Notes: a model not told the origin generated them from the sequence alone. A stretch of 64,000 nt of DNA from Clonostachys chloroleuca (GCA_037952775.1 JBANAY010000003.1:20088001-20152000), one strand, 5' to 3'. Counted from the first letter of the stretch, positions 10,838-23,009 are shown. Program-made: numbers and translations.

Positions 10838-11784
10838 TCATAAACACGGCCAAGTGGATGAAAGCCAGACAATCATAACCACAAACCCTACTACAAGTGA
10901 TGTCACTGTTGGGAGGACTTCTACCACCCTGCTCCCGATTGATGTGACCTTTGTTTGACTAGAACCACGAATGCATGATATGCCACTCTTGAGTCTTACG
11001 TTCGAGTTTGTCGCCAGCCTTCCATCCGCCGTAGCTTCAGCAAATCCCGTCATAACAATCCAGGCTACATCCATCGCCTCCTCGAACTCTGCTGTGTCTC
11101 CTTTTTCGTGCCCGTCAGGGTTGTAAGGGAACGTAACAAGAGAGTTTGGAGTATTCGTTAAATTCACTCGGCCGTACACTATGCTAACCTTTAAAATCAC
11201 ACTCGTGGCAGAGAGACCATCTTTGTAGCCAGAGTTAGATAGGGGAACTTACTGTGCAGCTCAGTCTTATCCAGCGAATGCTCCATACATGAACTTGGCC
11301 AGCTCGAGGTGGCGCACCACGACTCGTCCTCGATCATCTCCTGCAGATCATCGAGACACGAGTCCGAAATTGCCCCCTCGCACCTTGCGTCCAGGGCTTC
11401 ACCTGCCTTGACTTTGGGATCTCTGTATTTCAATGGACTGAGGCAGTAGTAGAAACGCGAATCAGCCTTCACACTTCCATCACTTTCCCGTGGGATACTG
11501 CTTGGCGGGTCCCACACAAGCTGAATTGCGGCCAAGTAAAGATCGTTCCTCCCTCGTACTTGGCCAGGGACATCAGAATAGAAGTTTAATGAGAGCTCCC
11601 AATCTAATTCACTGCCAGGAAACGTCTCGGAGACGTCATAACCGGGCGTTCCGATCGTGCGAGTGTAATTCGGTGACAGGTTTTTAAGCCCATCGTTGAG
11701 GGTTGCGCCAACCAGCGCGATGAATGCGATTGAGAACGCCGCCGGGCCAACGAAGCCTTGCGTGGAGCGCCCGCCTCTTCGCAT
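10838..11784 (-). CDS. Predicted membrane protein of unknown function, ~290 aa
   Basis: Not recognised. The first in-frame ATG is at 11784; further upstream the frame is closed at 11818. Residues ~11-30 (GPAAFSIAFIALVGATL) form a signal anchor or signal peptide. A central region rich in Asp, Ser and Cys follows, with possible N-glycosylation sites (NYT, NLT). A C-terminal hydrophobic helix (TSLVVGFVVMIVWLSS) ends the protein. Exons are 11784-11253 and 11178-10838. I chose the acceptor TAG at 11179-11180 because it keeps frame and gives a normal 74-nt intron; a nearer AAAG also keeps frame but would imply an unlikely 32-nt intron. It lies on the same strand as the MFS exporter but about 640 bp downstream, so co-regulation is only a guess. 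Confidence 0.6.
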
Positions 11785-12426
11785 AGCGGGCGATGAGGAC
11801 AACGAAGTTTGTAGATTCTATCTTGCCCGGACCATGAGACGCGCGTCATGGATTTGATACAAGTTCGAGATTGGGGGAAAATTGCAATCGCGGATCCCAG
11901 TCGAAAAGTCTTGGCAGTCGCAAGTACAGGGGTAAGATAACGGTATTTCGAATGAAACCTTCCAAGAATTGAATAGATACAACATAGAGAAACCAGATCC
12001 AATATTTTCATACGGCAGGCTTTCACATATATGGGCCGGTATATAGGCCCTTGTATTTGATGTGCCGAACGAGGGCCATGGGCGATGCGAATTGGCCGTT
12101 GATCTCTCACGACTGGAATCACCAACGCAAGAGACAAGCAGAGACGGCAATTGTAATCTTCTCACAGCGACAGTCTTGTCAACAGAGGATGCAAGTGTCT
12201 TCCTGGATGTTTCCTCTGATATACTTCTAGAACTCTTAATCCAAAACTTAGCCACCACTTGACAGGAAAACTCTTTACTCTTCTATTTCTAGATCCTAAC
12301 GAAGAACAGCCGTAAATCAAACCCTCCAGCCCAATTATAATCCTATAACCACAACAATTGATCCCATCGTCCGGCTATTTTCTGTCCCAATATCCAGCAT
12401 GTTCCAGTTCTTCTTACTTAGTCTTC
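11785..12426. other. Intergenic between membrane protein and MFS gene
   Basis: Upstream region of the membrane protein and 3' region of the MFS gene. An open minus-strand frame at 11818-12258 has no recognisable motif and ends just before the membrane-protein frame. It could be leader sequence but is not supported as a gene. Confidence 0.4.
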
Positions 12427-14616
12427 TCACACTTTCTGCTTCTCAACATCGGTTCCCTCCGTCTCGTGTTTCTTCACAGTATTCTTCCTCAAATCCACCC
12501 ATCCCATTCCGAAAGATGCGAAGAACGACACAACACCAACTGCTGTGTAGAAGTAAAAGACATCGCCGAAGCCTTCCGAGTACGCCATTAGGACCTTCTC
12601 AAGGAGCTCACTCCCAGCCGGTGCGAGCCTCCTCACTGCATCCGCGCTGCCGCCGGCGAGGATTGCCTGCTCGGGGGACACGCCAGGGGCATTGTTCGTA
12701 ATTCTGGAGCGGAGGCTCTCCTGGAAAACAGTGTTGGCGATGGTGACGAAGATGGAGCTGATGATATTTTGGCAAAAGATGAGAAAAGAGGTGCCGACGG
12801 CAATCTCATCTGCTGGTAGTGTGTTCTGAAGTGCGACGGCTCCCTTGAGTTTCTGCGTGTCAGTAGTGCTCGGGGTTTCATCTTGGGTCTCTATGTATTT
12901 TCCACTTACAGCTTGCATGCCTGCACCCCTAGCAGAGTAAATAATCTGAATGCCAAAAATCTGGGCAAGTGTGGTGTATGGTTTCCAAGTCCCCATGATG
13001 CCGCTGCCGATACTGGAAACCCCAGCTGCAAAAGCTGCCCAAGGGATATAGTATCCCAGTCTGGTCACTGTATATACAAGTCAGAATCTGTAGACACGAA
13101 TCCGGAGGTGCGAAACTAACTTAATCCGCCAGAGAGAAGAATGAAGAAAATCTGTCCAAAGATGGAGGGAAGGATGTAGACAGCACTCATCGTAGGGGCG
13201 AGTCCACGGACGGACTGGAAGTAAATAGGCATGAAACTGCCTCCTCCAATCGTCACGCTCATCGAGCAGGCGTAGTAAATTGAACTACTCCACACAACCT
13301 GTCTCCTCACCAGCTCAAGCGGAATCATAGCCTTCTTTCCCATTCTCTTCTCCCACAGAAGGAACAAGATACCTATAGCCCCAGCACCGCAGAAACAGCC
13401 AATCACGGCGGGTGACTTCCATCCGTAGTCTCCAGATCCGAATTGGAGGGCGAGCAGAAGCATAATGGAGGCAGGTGCAAAGAGAGCAAAGCCGGTGAGG
13501 TCCAAGTTGTGAAAGATTTCTTTCAGTACCTCGGTAGTCAAAGGTCGCTTTACGATGTGGTCGGGGATATGAATCGATATCAGAAAAACGCCGACAAGCG
13601 CCCCAAGAGGGAGGTTTATGTAGAAACCTGATGGATAATTAGTATGTTAGAAATGCATCTCAAGTATTGGGAGGTCATTTGAGACTTACACCAGCGCCAA
13701 GTTACATGTTCTGTGAAAGCGCCACTGATAATAGGACCAATGATGATTCCGATCTGGCCAACTACACGACATGTATCAGTCCAACTTTCCATCCAAGCAT
13801 TCCCTTGAGCATTTGGAAAACAACTTACTACCCATAGCAATACCAGTATAAACTATATTTCGTCACAAGAATAAGCACGGCTCTGATTATATTAGATATC
13901 CGATTCACTCACGAGGCCTTTTATCGTTGGATACCGCGCCAACAATAACCGTCAAAGTCCCATTTGAAAGCCCAGCACACCCGATTCCTGCAATACATCG
14001 ACCGATAATGAGCATTACAGAGGACTGAGCGGCGCCGCAGACGGCAGACCCAACCTCGAAGATGAAAAAGAATGTCAGAAGCGTCCACTATCGAGCCGCG
14101 TTATGATTAGCATCTGCCCTAATGTAGCTACCAATGGTTATTGAACAATGTGACAGTCGTCTCACCTTGGTACTGAAATATGTGTAGAATTTCCCCGTGA
14201 GAGGTTGAACGGTGGCGCTCGCAAGCGAGTACGCTCCCACATACCACCCAACATCCTGAAGACGATTGAAATCACTGGTGATTTGGGGGATTGCCTATGA
14301 TTTAATACATCATCAGCTTTCTTTACCCCCCAGTAAATGTCGAGCAATGTGTGCTCGTTGGATAACCAGGTGAACAACGCACGGTGCTGAGGATGGCAAT
14401 ATCAAGCATGACAAGCAACATCAACGTTGTCAATCCTGACATGAGGACAAACAGCTTAAACCCTGTGAGATATGGCGTCGCATCACCAATGGCGACAGCT
14501 GTCGCGTTCACAGTATCCGGGTCACCTTCCGATTTGGAAGATGATGCGACGCTGCTATCCTTGACGATGTCTGCTGAGTCAACCGTAGCGACGGCCGTTT
14601 CTTTGGACGTGGTCAT
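12427..14616 (-). CDS. MFS drug/toxin exporter, DHA2 14-TM type, 571 aa
   Basis: Plasma-membrane proton antiporter of the fungal DHA2 group, which exports toxins, azoles or small metabolites. Eight exons join in frame: 14616-14383, 14294-14166, 14087-13913, 13852-13829, 13761-13690, 13627-13121, 13067-12910 and 12843-12427. The introns are 53-88 nt. A hydrophilic N-terminus of about 50 residues precedes TM1 ([20 protein letters not shown]). Family landmarks are DIAILSTAIPQIT, the [11 protein letters not shown] segment, [18 protein letters not shown] (antiporter-type motif C) and [14 protein letters not shown]. The late TALQNTL-type motif appears here as [11 protein letters not shown]. The very short fourth exon (24 nt) is needed for motif C. 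It lies next to a Zn2Cys6 regulator transcribed in the same direction, suggesting regulated efflux. The substrate cannot be read from sequence. Confidence 0.93.
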
Positions 14617-15070
14617 TTTTCTTCAAGCTGGCGACCAAGGTCCAGACGCCTTCTCGTCCAACAGGCGATTAGGATAGAGCGTGGTTAGGCGAAGTAGAGA
14701 GGAGGAGGTTCGAGGGCTCGTGCATGTAGGTGTGACGGTCACATCGGTTTTTTTCGTTTGGGACGGTCAAAGGCATCTGTTGACATAATATAGGTCGGAC
14801 AGGTCTGACGTATGTTACCTGCTACCAATAAACATCGTCTTATGTTTTTCTTTTCCCTCCCCCCTGAAGGCCAATCTCACTGAGCCAAATCCCGTCCAAT
14901 CCCGCCGGTTTTCAAATCCGGCCCGCCATTCCTTCCAGGCAGTCAGCATATAATTGCGGCCGAATCCCGTCCTAAAATTTAATACATCTCGATCCTCATC
15001 TACCTATTTGGCACATATTTTGCTTGAAATTAATTATACATGAACATCTTCGTTGTTTGAAACGCCGGTC
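14617..15070. promoter_or_regulatory. MFS promoter region and 3' end of regulator gene
   Basis: 454 bp between the MFS start and the stop of the upstream regulator gene. No coding sequence. It holds CGG-containing stretches (CCCGCCGG, CCGGCCCGCC near 14898-14930) of the kind Zn2Cys6 proteins can bind. No defined inverted CGG pair could be confirmed by eye. Confidence 0.35.
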
Positions 15071-17264
15071 TTAGTACGACCCGTCCCAGTTGGTGAGAAG
15101 ATCCAACCACGCATCTTCAGACAAATCCATGGGCGTGAAGTCCTCTGTTCCAGCTCCAGCTGTGGCAGGCGTCATTGCCGTCGGCGGCATCGGCGTCAAT
15201 CGCTCGGAGGGCTCGCTTGTCCTTTGAGCAGCGGCTGCCACAGCTGCATCCGTCTCAGCAAAAGTTCTTGACCAAAGCGGGATTGCCTGTCTCATGACAA
15301 CGGAGGCCCTCATAAACACGTTGGCCTCAAAACTGTACGCCCCCTTGGTGTGAGCTGCCTTGCTGAATTTCTCGGCAATTTTCTCCATCAGTCCAAATAG
15401 ATCTACAGAGTTCCGTACCATCTGGCGATCCACGCTTGGGTGCTGGGTAATACAGAGCCTGTACAAAATGTGCGTGCAGCGAGCCAGGTGAACAACTATC
15501 ATCAAAGTGAGACCAAGACAGTCATCTGAGGATAGCGCAAACACGCCGTTCTCAAGACACTGCTTCGATGATTCGATGCATGCGAAAACACATTCCGAGT
15601 TGCGATGATCGTAAGAACCAGTGGTATCTGTCGGGTCGTAAAGGTACGGCAGCCCCAACTCGTTGATGCTAGCCACGGCACAGGTAACGTACGATTGCAC
15701 AAACTCTTCAAGTTCAGTTCTGTTAGTAGTGTGGTCACGGGGGTTCGACTGCTAGATAAAGCGACAAGGTGAACTCACTATCACTGAGAATCTCCGGAGG
15801 GATGGACTTGGTGACGGCATCCAGCCGAGAGGACAATGATTTAACGTAGATCATTAATGGTGCTTTTGGAGTTAAACCGGCTTCAACCTCAAAAAAGCGA
15901 CTGTTGTATGCAACCAACATGTCATCCGTGACTTGGAGGATTTGGGTGATGGCCGCCAGAGTTCGGTCACCTGGGAGTTCTGGGTTATTAATAAGGTGTT
16001 GCAAGCAATCTTCCATATGGGGCGTCCATCGCATCGACTGTGATCTGAGAAAATCCGCAATGCTGTACAGTGTAAGCAATTCTGGGATCGGTATAAAGCA
16101 GTTCAAGGAACACCACTTACCTTGTGCAGATGCAAAAGCAAGCCAGTACCGTTCTTCGTTCTTGATTTGTGCGTCTTGGCGCTGGTGCCCGGGATTTAAC
16201 TGGAAAGCTGTATGCGAATGCAGCACTCGTCTCTTTGCAGGGGTACTCTTGCCCAGCCGTTCTATCTAACCGGAGGTCAAATACCAAAGAGCAAGCAATA
16301 TTAGAAAATAAACATAGAGTTTTCTTCTCTCTATTATGATCCATCATCCTGTATACAATATTAATTAGCTTCTCTCCTGTGTGGCATTTGTCTAAGGGAC
16401 ATACTTACCATGACAGCCATGTAATGAGACCTTGTAACAAATCCATGTTGCGGTCTGCTTCAACAAGCATCCGTTGACCTATTAAATTCCGGAACTGTGT
16501 GTCGAGGATGTGTTTCTCTGATGATGAGCGGCTGAGGATAACACGAATGGCAAGCCATAAGCATGGTTGTTCGCGTTGGAAGGTTCCAATACTGTGCCAA
16601 CAATCAGTTACCAACATACGCTTTGCCAGTGCTGGGGTGGGTTCTGCAATCTTAATGGCACGTTGCACACATACTTGAGATGATCTGGAAGGTCCAGAAA
16701 TGGAAATGTCTTCAAATGACATTCCTTGAAGGTCTTCAAGATGCCTTCAGCTTCCATGATAGTCAACTCTACAGAGCCCTCCACCACGGGTGGAAGGAAG
16801 CCTGGTGGTGTAGCAGCATAAGAGGATGATGTTCCGGACAAAAAGGACGGCGATGAGCTTGAATCCTGAGCAACAGCGGGTTGACACAGGGCTCCGGTCT
16901 GGGGCTGGCTGTTCAGTTGTTCAGTGGGAGGAACGATACCGTTGGCAGGGCGCTGTGTAGCACCTGATGCAGTCTCTGTCGAACTGGAGGCCGCGGCAAC
17001 AACCGCTTGGGATTTGAGCAGGGTGACCAGATCGTCCAGTTTAGCCTCCAGGCCGGAGGTCTTTCTTGAGGTGGCGGGAACAACACGACGAACCGGGCGC
17101 TTCCGAACGACAGTCGACGGCTGGCATTCCTTATTCAGGCGATGACATCGCTCGCAGCTCGCGCCCGCAGGCCCCCGGCCAATACACCTGCACTTGGCTT
17201 TGGAGCAGCCCGCACAGGCGTGGCCGTAGGGGGCTGATTTGCGCGCGGCGGGATTGGCGTCCAT
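15071..17264 (-). CDS. Zn2Cys6 transcription factor, 639 aa
   Basis: Nuclear DNA-binding regulator. The first ATG in the open frame (17264) precedes a binuclear zinc cluster with cysteines at 17, 20, 27, 37, 40 and 47 (CAGCSKAKCRC ... CERCHRLNKEC). An arginine-rich linker and a leucine-containing segment follow (GLEAKLDDLVTLL, likely dimerisation). The middle region (QREQPCLWLAIRVIL, MLVEADRNMDLLQGLITWL, SLVFDLRLDR) is typical of the fungal transcription-factor regulatory domain. Exons: 17264-16675, 16591-16409, 16348-16121, 16062-15779 and 15705-15071. The last intron has a TACTAAC branch and an AAG acceptor chosen by frame. It is divergent from a dienelactone hydrolase and upstream of the MFS exporter, so it probably controls one or both. 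Confidence 0.93.
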
Positions 17265-18415
17265 CGCGGTCTGGAGACTGCTACTCAATCAAGTAAGCAC
17301 CTGAATCAGTGAACATGCGGGAGGTGATGGAACGGATCAACGATATGGTATTTGAGCGCAGGCGTGTTGAAACTTGAAAGCAGGAGGAACGGCGGGATTT
17401 CGACGGATTCTGAATCCCGCCGTCCAAGGGCCACCACGGAGTTGCACAGACCTGTGATTGGTCAGTTTCCTCGTCTTCCATCTTCCCACCTTATGCATTT
17501 GCACTGACATTGCACAAACACCGACCCAAATCAAATTTCCTTCAAAGAACGGCCTGTACTTCAATTTGGCTGTTACGCCCGTACCATTCCTTCGTAATTT
17601 TTGCTGCTTAGAAACACTCTCCGCACCTAATGCAAGCCTCGAAATCCGACACTACCCTATACCAATGTGGTTGATGAACGCGCTCTCAACGGATCGCGAA
17701 TACAGGGCATGGCCCCTTGGATACTAAATTAGACTGCCTTAATCAGGTGCGTGGTCTTGAATTGAAATCATTTTGGATAACAGCGAGAGGACGACATAGA
17801 AATTGGCTAATCGTTCTCATAGGATTAGGACGATACTCGAGAAATACGTTCTTCAGGTTCTCGTTGGCTCTCAGTACTCGCGCACATCTACCTCACTCCC
17901 CGTACCAACCAAAGAACACCACACCCACATACTCGTCGATGGAAACCTTGACCTCCTTCCAGAATTCGGCAGGATTAGCCCTTGGGACAGAAGTTCCAAG
18001 AGCTTGAAATCACATCCCCTCGAAGATGGTTTACTATCATCCACTCTATCACTACTCCCCGAGCCCCTTGGTTTAGTTGTGTAAGGAATTGGATTCCAAC
18101 CCTTGTCCCTGAATTGGGTTGCAAGCGCACTATATCCACGCCTCGGTTTCATCGTTATTCCCAGCGCTACTCCGCTGTCCGGGCCTATGACTCAGCCTCC
18201 TCTTGCTTTCTAGCCTTCTTTCGTCACTCTGTTCGGCTTTGTATTTCGACACTTTCTTTTCCAAGAGACCGCAGCACCGAAGCATAAGATGATGCACCTC
18301 TGGTCTTCGAAAGGCCTTCTGCCGGCAGGACGGTCATTGGTTCGACGCAGTCAATCTAAAACCGCCGGAGCCCCGAAACCCGAACGCCATCATAGCATCG
18401 CTCCTCTGTCTTCAG
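17265..18415. promoter_or_regulatory. Shared divergent promoter region, regulator / hydrolase
   Basis: About 1.15 kb between the divergent starts of the Zn2Cys6 gene and the dienelactone hydrolase gene. No supported coding sequence. The frame of the hydrolase exon is open back to 18293 but has no ATG before 18416. An ATG at 18289 in another frame starts an Arg/Ser-rich ORF that does not join the hydrolase in frame. Confidence 0.45.
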
Positions 18416-19304
18416 ATGGAGCCACGCGAAGTCGTGGCTTCAAAACACTCCATTGGTATGTTTTCGGGCCCCAACAATGACACACCTGGGACTGATCGAT
18501 AAGAGGAACTCCCTCTGGGAAGGATCTTAAAATTGAAAATGGAATTGCTGCATACTTGGCTTTTCCCGAAAGCGGAAGTATTTTCCATCGAAACTGCGGC
18601 CTTATCTACGTTCCAATCGTGTTCGGTATTTGGCAAACCAGCAAATTGATGGCTGATGCATTTGCTTCCAAAGGCTACCCCTGCTTGATTCTGGATATCT
18701 TCAATGGTGACCCAGTGCCCTTGAAGATGCCTGACAACTTTGATCTGAACGGGTGGATAGCCCACGGCTCTGACGGAAACAATCCTCATACTGCGGAACA
18801 AATCGATCCAATCATCATTGCCGGTCTCAATTACATGAAGGGCTTGGGACTCAGTAGGATCGGAGCTGCTGGCTACTGCTTTGGCGCTAAGGTATTTACT
18901 CGGCCTTGCTTTCGGATTCTCTTGCCAGTTGCACTGACTAATTTGGGATGCTCGCCTAGTACGTCGTGCGCAATTACAACCATGGCATCCAATGCGCCTT
19001 CTTGGCACATCCCTCGTTTGTAGAAAACAGTGAATTCGCGAGAATCTCAGGCCCATTGTCCATTGCGGCAGCAGGGCTGGATGAGTACTTCCCAACCCAC
19101 AAGCGTCACGAGACGGAGGAGATTCTGAGGACAGTAGGCCAAGAATATCAGGTTCATCTTTATGGCGCGGTGGGGCATGGCTTTGCTGTCAGAGCTGACC
19201 CGGAAGATAGGGTACAGCGATTCGCCAAGGAGCAGGCGTTTCATCAAGCCCTGGTCTGGTTCAATCATCACCTTGGAGAGGGTCGAGAAGCTCTTGGATG
19301 TTAA
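18416..19304 (+). CDS. Dienelactone hydrolase family protein, 256 aa
   Basis: Alpha/beta hydrolase of the dienelactone hydrolase family, which opens lactone or ester bonds; in fungi such proteins act in aromatic breakdown or in hydrolysing toxic lactones. Exons 18416-18455, 18506-18891 and 18960-19304 join in frame. Exon 1 joins exon 2 to restore the family motif HSIGTPSGK. The triad is visible: nucleophile Cys138 in GAAGYCFGAK, Asp183 in AAGLDEYF, His215 in GAVGHGFAVR. The NGDPVPL motif is also typical. No signal peptide, so cytosolic. It is divergent from the zinc-cluster regulator, with the MFS exporter beyond, which fits a small detoxification unit. The substrate is unknown. Confidence 0.9.
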
Positions 19305-19593
19305 GCCATATTGGAGTCAATCAATCACCCAATTTCACAATAGCTGGAATTCGAACATATTAGTTGCTGTGATCGGTCCTTACTTCTGCTTAGATGCTAA
19401 TCTATTTACCTAACACGGTGGTCAACATAGCCGGTGGCTCTTCAGGGGAAAATACCGCTTTGCTTCTCCCTAGCGGGAAGTCTTTTCCCGAAATCTGCGT
19501 CTCAAATGAGCACCTGCGTGAGGAGGGTATGCATCCGTAATAGTCGAAGAGCTTGCTATTCCTGACCAGCTGGCCTTGTGAGTTCTTGTATCA

Positions 19594-21602
19594 TTATACG
19601 ACACTGGAGAAAATCTTTCCTGTCACTGAATTCCCCATGACTCTTTGAGGAGCAATTGTCTTGTTTTTTTTCTTCCCGGTGCTGCGCCCACTAGACTTTC
19701 CAGCCTTCTCAGTGAGCAACGGGAGCACAGTTTCGGGATAGTATTTCGAGGCCAACTGGATGGGCGTGAGGTCTTCGCTACCCTTGTCCCCGATGCTGGC
19801 ACCAGACTTAAGGAGCATCTTGACTATTTGGGTATTACCATGGCGTACGGCCATGTGGAGTGCCGTCTCTCCACTGTCGGTCCTCTGTCCTACTTTGGCT
19901 CCGTGTTTGAGAAGCAACTCCACCGCTGCTGTCGAATTTCGACTGGCCGCGTGGTGAAGTGGTGTGTACCCCAAAGACTTCCGGTTACTTTCTGGTTCGT
20001 TCGCACTGGCCCCTTTCTTGAGGAGCCAGTCAATAGAAGCGGTGGCCCCGACATCAACGGCGACAAAGAGAGCTGTGCGGCCAAAGCGATTCCTGTCTGC
20101 GTCAAGTGATTTACCTTCATCCAGCACCGACTGCATCAGATAAATCCTTCCGGTTATTGCGCCTCGGTGCAAACAACCTCCTTTAGCAATTGACAAGTAC
20201 CCTTCATGACCCCCGAATTGTATCATTAAATCAACGATTTCCTGGGATTTGCGGTCAAGAGCCGCATGCAGCATCGACTGCTTCCATCCATTTTTAAAAC
20301 CGTCTTTGAAAGATGTCCATCTCATAACCTCTCTGCGATTTGCAACATTTTCAAGCACCACACGGATGGTGTCTGCAGTAGCAGTCTGAACCATACACAA
20401 CGTTGCATGCCTGCCTCGTTTTCCTCTCATGGTCGTATCCGCGCCACGCTCAATTAAGAACTTGATAAGTTCGATAGGGGCTGCACTCTTGACGGCAATA
20501 CAGAATGGAGTTTGGCCCTCATGGTTGACAGCGTTTACATCGACCCCATGCTCCTCAACAAGAAACTTGACTAGTTCGGACATACCATAGCCCACTGCGC
20601 GGTGGAGAAGAGTGTCTCCTCTGTGTTTGGCTTCCATGCTAGCGCCGCTCTGCAGGAGAACCTTAACTATTGGTATTGTTTCCTTGCATGACCTGGTCAA
20701 ACAGAATAGCGGACTTTCACCCTTGTTATCTGTCGCAGAAGTGTCGACCCCCAGAAGCAGAAGAAGTTCAGTCATATCGAGTCGACCAACTTCCGAGCTC
20801 GTTATATGGAGGGTCGTTTACCCCCGACGTGGTTCCTTGGCAGTTGGGTTGGGTCGGCTCCGTATGAGGCAAGCAGCTCGACCATTTGACAGTGTCCAGC
20901 AGCCGCGGCATTATGCAGAGCAGTGCAACCCATATCATCCCTATGCTCGATTTCTACCCAGTGATCAAGGAGGAGCCTTGTTGTCTCCAGGAAACCGTCA
21001 CGGTTGTTCGTACCATCGTTGTTTCCATCCCAGCGCCCAGTGCAGCGCGCCGCAAGGCACAGGGGAGACACTTTGTAATGAACTGTCATGGCATTAGCGC
21101 CGTGCTCTAGGAGAAGTTTCACTAGTTCGTGATTTCCATCATGCGCTGCATCCCATAACGCTCCATCACGATCCTGACGGTGCGTTTTGCCAGTTTCCAA
21201 CAAGGTCTTGAAGGCGACGTATCTCACGTACTTCCTGGCAGTAGCAAAAAGGGTACTGCGGCGGAAGATATCATGGGGTATATACGTGTTCACGTCTTGG
21301 ACACCTCCGTGTTCCGCTTTGTTCTCCCATAGAGTAGGTAAAAAGGCCGTCCGGTGTTCAAGCCGCACCACGTCCAGTCCAGAATCGAGCGCACGCTGGA
21401 TCACCGCCATTCTGTTTCCTTCAATGGCCCATGTGAGTGCCGAGCCATTTTTTGTCAAGAAATTGGAGCGATAAAGGTGCGGAAGCGCAATGTGGAATAG
21501 CCGGCGGCAAGTTCGGGTGATGGAGTAGAGATCTCTTTCGTAAAGCTGCGGGTCCTCGCATATCGCGCATAATACTTCATTGGGTAGACTTAGCAGAGAC
21601 AT
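19594..21602 (-). pseudogene. F-box/ankyrin-repeat gene with one frameshift
   Basis: The ATG at 21602 starts an F-box-like segment (LLSLPNEVLCAICEDP ... SITRTCRRLFHIALPHLY) that would link to an SCF ubiquitin ligase. Ankyrin repeats follow (GALWDAAHDGNHELVKLLLE, TALHNAAAAGHCQMVELLAS). The frame ends at 20802, but the next repeat (TLHITSSEVGRLDMTELLLL) reads on directly in another frame from about 20816 to the stop at 19594. The second part has at least seven more repeats, for example TPLHHAASRNSTAAVELLLK and TALHMAVRHGNTQIVKMLLK. A single missing base near 20811-20826, next to a C5 run, explains the break. An intron there could be only about 32 nt and would delete conserved residues. With one base restored it would encode about 660 aa. 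A sequencing error is the alternative. Confidence 0.8.
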
Positions 21603-22074
21603 TTTGGACGTAGATAGTAGAAGCGCGAGGCATTGAGGCCAAAGGAGTGATAGAAAACGGCAGAAGGGGCAATTGATGGCAAAAAGAGGAAAAGGGGTCG
21701 TGTTGCGACATCACCCGTGCGCCAATACTGGGTTCTCATCACCTAGGGAACCTTTTAGACAGCACAAAATTAATTTCTAATCCCCGTAGACTGATGCGCA
21801 CCGCTACATGTATTTTTGTGTGTAGATCTACCCGATGTATCCATATTCTATCGCAGGCTGAAGTCTGTATGGCTCAACGCCTCCTCGAGAATAATATGGT
21901 GTACGAAGTCATAAGCTACAAGGCCGTTTCTTGGGTTAAAGAGAGGTGTGAAATAATCCATGCCTTCTTCGTGTTTAGCCTAGATTTAGCGAAATGATCA
22001 ATGGAGGATTTCAAGCGGCGCCAAAATATTCATTTTCAAAAAAATTATCCACGCCCCATTCATTGCGAGAGACG
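21603..22074. other. Intergenic gap
   Basis: Upstream region of the F-box/ankyrin gene and 3' region of the PhoD-like gene. No coding sequence recognised. Confidence 0.4.
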
Positions 22075-23009
22075 TTAGAGATACATCTTCTCAAACCCTA
22101 TCACCTTCCACTCGTTGGTCTCCGCGTTGAATGTCAGGTTCGTATGATGAGGTGGCTTGTCGGCGCGTTCGCCCGTAGGGTCAGCGTTCTCGTAGATGTA
22201 GTCGCCTAGATGGACGACATAATCACGATTGTGAGGGCGGGCCGCGTTTCCATAAGCGTTGAAGTATCCCTTGGCTACAAGTTGAATTCCTTTAGTTGAG
22301 ACCAGAGCATAATGGCTAACGAAAGTTCTCACGGTAATTGCTGCAAGGAAATACAGCCAAAGATATCTTATCTAGATGATCATCCTCTCGGGAAGCCGTT
22401 TCTGTTTTCCCGAGAGGGCTCATGTTTTCAGAATTGCAGACGACAAATTGGTCAAAGTATTCGGTGAAAGGTTCAAGGCTCTTTGTCTCGACCTGTGATT
22501 CTATTAGACCTCTCTTCTCAGAGAAGATGCCTGGTGATAGCACAAACCTTGACGGCGAAAGCAATGTCAGGTGTAGTGAAGGTTGTGCTTTTTGCCACAG
22601 CCTCCTTCGCGACCGTGCCGTTATTGGTTTTGAACACGGACCACTCAAGGCAGATGGGGTGAGGATCGACATCAATGTAAGGCTTCGTAACGTGGTTATA
22701 GAGAGGGACATCACCTTCTACAGTGACGTTGCTTTTATCGGATTCGCCGGTTGGTGCGATCCGTGTGCACAGAATGATGCTCTCGGGCCATGGGTCGCCA
22801 GACGCTATGCCGTAGGTGAAGTTGAGCTCGTCTGGGGCATTCTCCTCGGAGTTACGCCTCCACGCCCTTCGTTCTACTAGAGGAATATCGATACCAAGAA
22901 TGGCATACTCCTGTCTCCTGGATGAGGACTGATAATTCAAGTTTGAGTTGAGAAGAGCTTGAGCTCCAAGAAGGGTGCCCAGAATGATGTACGTCGTTGT
23001 GAAAATCAT
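22075..23009 (-). pseudogene. PhoD-like alkaline phosphatase lacking the catalytic core
   Basis: Exons 23009-22548, 22492-22333 and 22274-22075 join in frame to 273 aa. The N-terminus is a signal peptide (MIFTTTYIILGTLLGAQA). The PhoD N-terminal domain follows (FTYGIASGDPWPESIIL, TRIAPTG) and then the start of the phosphoesterase domain (SNYPKGYFNAYGNAA, DYVVHLGDYIYE). The sequence then jumps within a few residues to what looks like the family's C-terminus (HHTNLTFNAETNEWKVIGF) and stops. Full-length family members are roughly 600 aa, so some 300-400 central residues, with most metal ligands, are absent. The deletion is in frame and all introns still splice, so a shortened secreted protein might be made, but it should not be an active phosphatase. 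Confidence 0.7.

Noticed and set aside
11221..11252. 32-nt intron in the membrane-protein gene
   Set aside because: It keeps frame but is shorter than spliceosomal introns normally allow. A 74-nt intron with a later TAG acceptor also keeps frame and was preferred.
20802..20840. Intron explaining the frame change in the F-box/ankyrin gene
   Set aside because: GTAAAC to GAAG would be only about 32 nt and would remove conserved repeat residues.
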